From Blastobasis lacticolella (Eukaryota; Arthropoda; Insecta; Lepidoptera; Blastobasidae), in NCBI GenBank assembly GCA_905147135.1, contig LR990052.1, positions 16,616,200 through 16,680,199 of the forward strand: a stretch of DNA of 64,000 bases, given 5' to 3'. Positions 57,488 through 64,000 of this stretch are shown here, piece after piece. Positions within the stretch are counted from its first letter, which is position 1. Each line of letters starts with the position of its first letter. A program made the translations under genes and the position numbers. The notes below the pieces were generated by a model. That model did no database searches, was not told the origin of the DNA, and was given only the letters and a program-made list of their open reading frames with translations.

Positions 57488-58089
57488 AGAAAGCAGCGAT
57501 GGCGTAGCTCTAGTTTTTATTTCTATATTCGTATGCACGATTCTATTGTTCCGAAATACGTTAAGGTATGAACCCTATTATAACCTTTTTTAGACACGAT
57601 TACCCAAAACGAATGCAAACTCGTCAGAAAGAAAATTCTGAAAAACAAAAAGCCGAGAGAATAGCCCTAAAGGGTTGAATGAGCAAAAGGCTTTCGTCCA
57701 AACTCGGGCGGATATCTAAAGAGATTGCATCAGGAGTTTACTGTTGAGCCTTTTTTAGGCGCTTTTTATCTCGACAGAAGCGAATTTTCTTTTACCTTTA
57801 CATCTGCGTCGTTTTCTTGCAAAGCCACGCGATGTATAAGAGTGTTCAACACTTCAGGTTCTAGAAAATGATGTGTAGTCAGACTGCAGTCTACATCTGA
57901 CATTTTCGTAATAGCTACCCCCGGGGCCCACGCACATGGAGCCCATAAGTGGGCAACTAAAACAGCTGTTATTCACGTCTCGGATGTTTGCAAATTGTGA
58001 GTGTGCGATTGTATGGTAGTGAGAGAGAATACGGTTATGTGAAATGCGGTTGTCGAAATAAAATTTTAAGATGATTTAAGGAAATACTT
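57488..58089. other. Spacer between two Ser-SINEs
   Basis: No gene or repeat identified; GCTACCCCCGGGGCCCACGC near 57915 is a small GC-rich patch. Confidence 0.45.
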
Positions 58090-58394
58090 TTGTACGTGTT
58101 TGCAAGGAGCGTCGGTGGCCGAGCGGTTCAGTATCCGAATCGTAAGCTAGAGGTACCAATGTCTCTTTTTTGAGTTATGTACATTAGTTGAATTCTAACC
58201 GATGCTATGCCAATCTAGTCAGGTTCCCCTGGTAGCAAGGTCATGGAGGACATATTTTAGTAGCGCTACTGTAATTACCTTATCGCCAAATCCTGGATCA
58301 TGGTCAAGGCCGACCCCGGGCCCTCGTGCTCGAGAGCACAACCGGGACATTAACGCCAAGATGATTATATTTTTATTACTATTGTACGTGTTTG
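58090..58394 (+). mobile_element. Ser-SINE with 13-bp target duplication but no B box
   Basis: The body is 58106-58381. It starts GGAGCGTCGGTGGCCGAGCG and ends ACGCCAAGATGATTATA. TTGTACGTGTTTG flanks it (58090-58102, 58382-58394). Compared with 63061, the bases between two GTACC motifs are gone, removing the whole B box. A second deletion removes the GCTCTTACGG...TAACCATG section. It cannot use its own Pol III promoter now. Confidence 0.94.
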
Positions 58395-59621
58395 TGATAC
58401 AAATATCACAGCCCAGTCGAGCAGTGTGAAGTATTAGCCTATTGATGGACTAGAAGTGCAGTTCAAAATTCACCTTTGCGTCGATGGATATAAGACCGTT
58501 TCAATGCCCGAAGTAGCATGATAGCATAGATTGGTAAATAAGATGTCAACGTCCACAACAGAAGACAATGGACTATTCTACAACAAACTTTACGTAACTG
58601 TACATAACCAACTTGCTTATACTTGGTGTAAATAAATGCTACCTAGTACTTTGGTACTTGGATGGATGATAACGAGTTCCGATGTTAAACAGGCATTCTT
58701 GTCTGCGAGGTTTGTGCAAAAACCGTCACAATGCCCGTCGATATGAGGCAGAGATGTGAGAATGCGCCCGCGCATCGTGTCAACGCCACAACCAGCACTT
58801 TCTAAATGCTTGAGCAAAAATTTTAAGTAGATAATTGGACTGCTTCGACGCTCTTGTAATGTCTGCGTCGGAATCTCGCGGGCGATCCAACGCGGTCTAG
58901 ATGCCAGACGTCTGTGATTGAGTGCTGGCTAATATTGTGGTGACTTTAAGCTTACGAGTATGCTGTTCAATTTCATTGTTATGTTAAATTGTACTTTGTC
59001 GTGGGCATAAATATGGAGATATCTTGGTCTAGCGATTGGATAGCGGTGGAAGTAATAGGGTCCGTTCAGGTGACGGAGCAAGTCCCATTTAACCCCATGA
59101 AATAAGCCCGAAATAATACATATAATCACATACATAAAAATCATGCCTCCGTTGCACTGGTGGGAAAATAAAAAAAAAGTATTAATAAATCAAATAATTA
59201 GCTTGTACGGTACTTTACTGTAAAATAAAGATGGGCCGACTATACTTGTAGGGCTCAGCTGAAAATCAGCGCTGTGCTCTCACCACCTACAGCATATGCT
59301 GAGCTGAGCTCTAGTTTGGCATGACACTACAATATTTAACCTAATTTATGTTAGGAAGAAATATTTTATTTATTTATATTGTAGATATTGCCTAATACAT
59401 ATTATGTCTATGTCTATGGCTTTACACTACTAGGCCACTGGCCTATTAGTCGGCTACAAAAAGTCTGGCTAGTCGACCAAGCCGATCATTGTCTTAGGCG
59501 ATGTTCAGATGTCATTTGTAATGCCGTAGGCGCAAGTAGAAACAACATTGTTCCATCTGTTATGGTCCTGACAAACTTCTGCCGCTTTCTCCACAATCTT
59601 CAACTTTTAGTTTTGTAGTTT
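58395..59621. other. Unassigned
   Basis: 59225-59330 (GGGCTCAGCTGAAAATCAGC; CATATGCTGAGCTGAGCT) looks like a dispersed repeat, but there is no second copy here. Frames up to 76 codons lack motifs. Confidence 0.4.
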
Positions 59622-59873
59622 GACGACCTGAGTGGTTCAGTGGTCAACATGCCGGTCTGCCACGCAAGAGGTCCCGGGTTCGATTCCCGGCCGGGCAGAA
59701 ATTGAAATGATGAATTTTAATTTCTGGTATAGGTCTGGGTATAAGTATGTATTTAAAAAAAAGTATATGAGTAGTTTATCAGTTAGCTAGCACCCATAAC
59801 ACAAGCTTTGCTTACTTTGGGGCTAGATGGCGCTGTGTGAATTTGTCCACGATTATTTATTTGATTTATTTAG
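59622..59873 (+). repeat. Gly-SINE (tRNA-Gly-like head)
   Basis: GACGACCTGAGTGGTTCAGT, TCTGCCACGCAAGAGG and GGTTCGATTCCCGGCCGGG form an A box, GCC anticodon arm and B box like tRNA-Gly. Body and 3' end (GGGGCTAGATGGCGCTGTGT, then a TTATTT-rich tail) match the minus copy at 39851. No clean target duplication was found. Confidence 0.92.
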
Positions 59874-60017
59874 TTTAGGTTTAGGGTAACTACATCTTGA
59901 CCTGTGAATATACCTATTTATGAACAAAGATCATATCAAGTTATATTTCATGTATTGTGACGGCATTGTCATAATGTCAATATTCTTGAATTTATCTCTA
60001 AGTAAAGTAGAAAAGAA
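59874..60017. other. Spacer
   Basis: Short AT-rich spacer; nothing identified. Confidence 0.5.
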
Positions 60018-60071
60018 TGAGTCGGAAAGCGGACCCTGGCAGAAGCCGGGATCAACGCTAGGATGATGATG
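60018..60071 (+). pseudogene. LINE 3' end with (GAT)n tail
   Basis: AAAGCGGACCCTGGCAGAAG, CCGGGATCAACGCTAG, then GATGATGATGG. A-D-P-x-x-x-R-D-Q-R followed by a GAT tail is the last few codons and tail of an RTE-like LINE. Only the terminal ~50 bp remain. Confidence 0.6.
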
Positions 60072-60826
60072 GTTTTCTACTTTCTTAATTTTTGTTTCAC
60101 TCCTTAATAAATATAAGTAAAGAAAAGATTATTCAGCTGTTTTAGTCGGCAATGTGGCCGACTAGTCGGCACATCTCTACTGATAAGACAATAACATTCT
60201 TACCTCTCATTCTCTAGTATTTAGTTATCGATATGAAGAGAGCAATCATAAATTACATTATCCCAATGTTCAAAATCATAGTGATATCCACCGTATCCGA
60301 TTGGGTATTGTAATAAACCAATATAAATATAATCTGATCAGTGCCCATTTGTTAGGTAAGAACGGTCCAATCAGGCGGGCTTGGCAGGCCCGGCACGTAC
60401 CCACGCGTAACACAATTCGGGGGATGCTTCGGGTCAGTTTGGCCGAAGTTGGGGTATGGTAGTTGCAGAATTGGGGCATTGAAGGGTTAGATACTGGATT
60501 AGAGATGTTGCGGTGTATTTGCCTGGTACATTGATATTGATACAATACGCAATTTGTTGTGTTATTTCGGTTTTATTCTGAAGAGTTCTGAAATAAGGTA
60601 AAGATTAGGTCTGGCTTGCTTTAAAGCAGTGAAAGAATCTTCGGTTCAGCAATTTCAGGGTCTATCAAACACTGCTTGTAGGTATTTGATGGAATCAATA
60701 TTCGAACTCAACTAAAGATAGATAGATAAATCCTTGATTACTCAAACAAAAATGATTATACTCTCTTGACGAATATAAAAAAAAATTACGAAACAATTCA
60801 GGCACTATAGAAGAATTATATCGAAG
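60072..60826. other. Unassigned
   Basis: GGCCGACTAGTCGGC (60154-60168) is a short near-palindrome, and TTAGTCGGC also occurs at 59447. An 89-codon minus frame (60276-60545) has no motif. Confidence 0.4.
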
Positions 60827-61088
60827 AGGCCGTGTGGTGTCCGGCAGAGTAGAATAGCACTATCCCTTTACACCCGTGGGTGTCGCACAAGGCGACTAAT
60901 GTTTTCGAGACAAAAGTGTTTCCGTAGGATCGAAAATAGACATCAGCTTTTTCCATTGTTATATTTATAATACTGCGATCTCCAACCTGCCTGTTAAGTG
61001 TAGAGATTATGGCAATAACCTCTCCTTTCGTGGGAGAGGCCCTTCTCCTTCCTTCAGTCCTTCAGTGGACTGTTATGGGCTGTGATGA
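60827..61088 (+). mobile_element. Family C retroposon, copy 3
   Basis: AGGCCGTGTGGTGTCCGGCA, GTGGGTGTCGCACAAGGCGA, CTGCGATCTCCAACCTGCCT and CGTGGGAGAGGCCCTT are shared with the 24071 copy. A CCTT-rich insertion sits before CAGTGGACTGTTATGGGCTG, and the tail is reduced to TGATGAAT. No target duplication is visible. Confidence 0.87.
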
Positions 61089-61940
61089 ATACAATTTCAA
61101 CGGTCTGTATATAAGTAGATTCGATTATAATCTGTTCCTGGCGACTGATACTGCCGTTGCCGTGGCCGACTACTGGACAAGCCAGACCTAGATAATAAAT
61201 AAATAAATTGAGTTTTTGGAAATTGACTCGACGAAGATTATAAACGCCTTGCATGCTCACAAAAAGACACATTCAATATTCAAACTACGCAAAAAGGGAA
61301 CGAATACCAAACTACGCCGCACTGCACAAAGAAAACAACTTTTCAAAGTTAGATTACCAAACACAGTTCCCATCGGATGTTTCTTATTTATATTTAGTTG
61401 TTTGTATCTCGTTATATGAAATCAGTGGGAATTTGTTTTGCACGGGTAGAAGCTGTAAATATGTTTTGCTGGGAAATAGGAATGCAGTAATATTTCCCGA
61501 CATTTTCCGAAAAGTAGGTCAAGTGGAAGCCGGCGCGGTGTGCTTCGCTAGGGATTACCCAGGGGTGCGTTCTGGGCCTTCGATTTTCCCATTGCTGAAA
61601 TGTACAAATTTCAGCAATCTCTCTTACTTTTTACCGCCATTTTTGTGGTTTTGGTGTCAATTAAGAAAGCACGATTTCAGTGTTATCTTTCAAACAAGCA
61701 TATTTTTAATAATTCTACCACATTAGAGGCTAATCTGGACTCTGTCACCGACGTTCGAAACTATCCTATACCCTAAATGTCTCTCATTCTAAAATTGCAA
61801 GAGAGACAACGGACGGAAAGCGGTGTAGTAATATGATAATTACGTAACACGGAATCTACTCTACAGCACTAATGCAATTTATTTAGTGTTTCTTTGATAT
61901 CCAATCTAATTCTAATTCTGCCAGAGCAACGTGTTATAGA
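61089..61940. other. Unassigned, with a 157-codon open frame
   Basis: The frame at 61253-61726 starts MLTKRHIQYSNY and contains hydrophobic stretches near its end (ending IFLIILPH), but no family motif and many aromatic residues typical of chance AT-rich frames. An 11-bp perfect hairpin (ATTGCTGAAAT, 61591-61618) lies inside it. Confidence 0.3.
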
Positions 61941-62046
61941 GGTAGGCAACGCATTAGCGATACTCTTGGTGTTGCTAATGTCTATAGGCAGTGGTGACCA
62001 CTTTCTATCAGGTGGCCCGCTTGCCTGTTTGCCTACCGTATGACAT
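61941..62046 (+). repeat. Family D dispersed repeat, best copy
   Basis: GGTAGGCAACGCATTAGCGA, GTTGCTAATGTCTATAGGCA, GTGGTGACCACTTTCTATCA and GGTGGCCCGCTTGCCTGTTT follow in order, with an A-rich end. This is the reference for the minus copies at 25321 and 29743. Confidence 0.75.
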
Positions 62047-62129
62047 AAAAAAATTGAAATTTTAGCTTTTCCAGGATTAGCGGGACAACCCTACTCCTGC
62101 CGAGGCTGCTCCAGCCAGCTCTTACCGTA

Positions 62130-62384
62130 ATGCACTTTGTACGAGAGCCACTTACACCGCTGCAACGTCGTGAAATTCAACTTTATTTCGCAAATATTGC
62201 GGCGAAAAATAAGCTATACTTACCTGGGATTAATATAAATATCGTCGTAGCGCCTACTGGATCTGGACTAACATTTTGTATCAAACGGGAACATGTAAGA
62301 AGTGTAAACATAATGAGAATGTTTTTTAACAACGTATTTGTAACATCGTGTCGTCGAATAAAGATATTTTCTTTCTTTCGTTGA
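62130..62384 (+). other. 84-codon frame ending at a retroposon-like tail
   Basis: It begins with ATG and reads MHFVREPLTPLQRREIQLYF, then ANIAAKNKLYL. It ends inside AATAAAGATATTTTCTTTCTTTC, a polyadenylation signal plus TTTC repeat of the kind that ends insect LINEs or processed transcripts. I do not recognise the protein; a 3' end fragment of a retroelement is likelier than a gene. Confidence 0.25.
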
Positions 62385-62388
62385 CCGG

Positions 62389-62605
62389 TTGGGCCCGGCG
62401 TGGCGTCCTACCCCTACCCTACCCTACCCTACCCTACCCTACACCTACCCTACACCTACCCTACACCTACCTACCTTTTTTTGTCTCGCTATAAACCTTC
62501 CTCTTAATTCACTTTAGCTATTTATGAAAACTGCATTAAAATTCGATGCGAAGTTAAAAGATCTAAGCTTACATACATACAGACGCCAGGAAGCGAAGGA
62601 AATGT
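62389..62605 (+). repeat. Family F repeat carrying a (CCCTA)n array
   Basis: GGGCCCGGCGTGGCGT corresponds to the family's GACCCGGCGCGACTTCG opening. Then 62407-62475 is a CCCTA pentamer array interrupted by CACCTA variants, and the family continues CTATAAACCTTCCTCTTAAT and GAAAACTGCATTAAAATTCG. The array sits where the 34731 copy has CTCCTACCTACCCTC, so it grew from that seed. Confidence 0.75.
62407..62475. repeat. (CCCTA)n pentanucleotide microsatellite
   Basis: About six uninterrupted CCCTA units, then alternating CCCTACACCTA. It differs from the insect telomere repeat CCTAA and is embedded in a dispersed repeat. Confidence 0.95.
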
Positions 62606-62857
62606 AGATTTTGCTACTTATGCACTTATGAAAATATCTGATATGAATTTACTTTGTAATCAAAATATTGAGAATATCGACACGTAAATGTTTCAAATTC
62701 TCCTAAACTTATTGGGGTATGTTAATTATTGTGCAAATTTCATTTTAGTCCGCATTCACAAATAAGTTTTTTTAGTTTTTTTTAACTGTTTAAGATTAAA
62801 ACATATGTTAATTAAAGTCACGGATACTCCTTTTTACTGCACTAATTAAACTTAGGT
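62606..62857. other. Unassigned
   Basis: AT-rich spacer; nothing identified. Confidence 0.5.
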
Positions 62858-62935
62858 TGCCGATAGTTCAGTTTATAGGTTACCGCAGAGCGTGTGCCAT
62901 GAAGGGGGTACGATTCCCGGCCAGTCACGAGCCTT
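62858..62935 (+). other. Weak tRNA-like sequence
   Basis: GATAGTTCAGTTTATAGG and GGTACGATTCCCGGCC resemble A and B boxes (one B-box mismatch), 30 bp apart. No cloverleaf could be drawn with confidence, and no second copy is present. Perhaps a SINE head or tRNA pseudogene. Confidence 0.25.
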
Positions 62936-63060
62936 CGTTAGAAACGAAGCTCTCGGATCACGATGCAAGTAAGTGAATGCTCAATTAACTGTAATGCTTA
63001 TGTTTGTCGTGGCTTCGTTTCATTTCCCATTTAAATGGAATGACTCTTAAAATAGCTCGG

Positions 63061-63397
63061 GGAGCGTCGGCGGCCGAGTGGTTAAGATATCCGTCTCATA
63101 AGCAAGCGGTACCGGGTTCGAATCCCACTGCGGTCATGTACCAATGACTCTTTTCTGAGTTATGTACATTTGTTAAATGTGTCAATGCTCTTACGGTGAA
63201 GGAAAACATCGTGATGAAACCTGTACATTCAAGCCACAGAATGTGTAGGTAACCATGATCCAATCTTGTCAGGTTTCCCTGGTAGTAGGGTCATGGAGCT
63301 CAGATGGCAGTCGCTCCACTGTAATTACCTGATCTGCCAAATTCAAGCTCATGGTTAAGGCGGATCCCGGGCCCTTGTGCGCGAGGGCACAACCGAG
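63061..63397 (+). mobile_element. Ser-SINE, most complete copy
   Basis: This is the reference copy. GGAGCGTCGGCGGCCGAGTG plus GTTAAG forms the A box region (63071-63086) and GGTTCGAATCC (63115-63125) the B box, as in tRNA-Ser. CATGTACCAATGACTCTTTT, GCTCTTACGGTGAAGG, GTCGCTCCACTGTAATTACC and GAGGGCACAACC follow. It lacks only the ACATTAACGCCAAGATG end and tail, and no target duplication is visible. All other copies in the window align to parts of it. Confidence 0.93.
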
Positions 63398-64000
63398 AGC
63401 ACAACTTGCGTTTCCTAACGACGACAGTTATTTTTTAGAGGTTCGTGAAACGTTTTTTCGTCAGAAGCAATTCCTAAGTATATGGGCATCGGATTTAGGC
63501 GGTTCCTATGTTTAGTAAAACGAGCATTAGGTAGATAAGGTACGTAGTTGTTGATAGATACTTCATTTGAGGCCGATCAAAGAAAAGACAAATGGACTGT
63601 GTGAAGACGACGTGAGAGTGGAAGATCTGAATGGAAGAAAGAGAGCCGATCCCACCTAGTAAAATTAGGACATGTGGATGATGTAGGTAAGTAGATAGAT
63701 AAATGTAGGCATTTTACTGGCACAGCGTCTCCAATAGATCTTGGGCTCCACACAAAGACATTGAGTTAGAACACAAACTCAATGATCAAGCACGCAAAAA
63801 ACTATATGTACATTAAAATAGGCAAATAGCACAACATAACATACATTCCATGTGACCAAGATTAAGAACATGTTAACTTTTAACATCTACGATTAACAAA
63901 ATGCCTCCATCGTTGCTTACATTTCGACAAACCAATAAATAACATGTTCTCCATAATCAATTAAATGTTTAGCAACGTACGGTACAAGGTTGTTCTTTAT
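63398..64000. other. Unassigned
   Basis: AT-rich to the window edge; no frame, repeat or hairpin stood out. Confidence 0.5.

Noticed and set aside
61253..61726. 157-codon frame as a host gene
   Set aside because: No domain, biased Phe/Leu/Ile/Tyr composition typical of AT-rich chance frames, no neighbouring exon signals.
62407..62475. Interstitial telomere repeat
   Set aside because: The unit is CCCTA, not the insect CCTAA (TTAGG), and it lies within a dispersed repeat with matching flanks.
63061..63140. Genuine tRNA-Ser gene
   Set aside because: It is followed by the SINE body shared by a dozen copies; the acceptor stem is not maintained.

Overview
The window is an intergenic or intronic stretch of an insect nuclear genome, most likely a moth or butterfly (Lepidoptera). 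It is AT-rich and contains no intact cellular gene that I can recognise. It has no bacterial-style operons, rRNA or convincing functional tRNA gene. The assignment to Lepidoptera is an inference from the repeat content: tRNA-headed SINEs with B-box promoters, LINE 3' ends with (TGA)n or (TAAA)n tails, small TIR elements, and AATAAA-type 3' tails. No single host gene proves it.

The clearest object is a 5,495-bp LTR element at 1637-7131. Its two 488-bp terminal direct repeats (1637-2124 and 6644-7131) look identical at every base when read against each other. They begin TG, end CA, and are flanked by TATA on both sides. The 4.5-kb interior has no gag, protease, reverse transcriptase or integrase reading frame. 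Instead it holds a SINE tail, an antisense LINE ORF remnant and a 15-bp minisatellite. It is therefore a very young, non-autonomous, LARD-like element.

The rest is a mosaic of small repeats. (1) A tRNA-Ser-headed SINE (Ser-SINE) occurs about a dozen times; three copies keep the tRNA-like head (57161, 58106, 63061) and two of those have target-site duplications (TSDs). (2) A tRNA-Gly-like SINE (Gly-SINE) occurs at 39851-40110 (minus) and 59622-59873 (plus). (3) A ~260-bp non-tRNA retroposon (family C) occurs at 18476, 24071 and 60827; the middle copy has an 11-bp TSD. (4) The 3' end of one LINE ORF (LINE-L, peptide motif YNLDAFKARVN) recurs at 23131, 31105, 37942, 38640 and 51617. (5) Other LINE C-terminal fragments lie at 3540, 15515, 32880, 43640 and 60018. 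(6) TIR/MITE-type elements lie at 12840, 16758, 30800, 37080, 38760 and 39466; two of them are nested inside older repeats. (7) Degenerate dispersed repeats are labelled families D, E and F.

A few places may be more than repeats: a CpG-dense island with a perfect NRF1-type site (33205-33300), two short coding-like frames next to LINE or microsatellite tails (43452-43634 minus; about 34265-34468 plus), and a degenerate gypsy-type gag remnant on the minus strand (9245-9850). All family names come from reading the sequence; no database search was run. Stretches listed as unassigned showed no long, well-supported coding frame and no repeat I could name.
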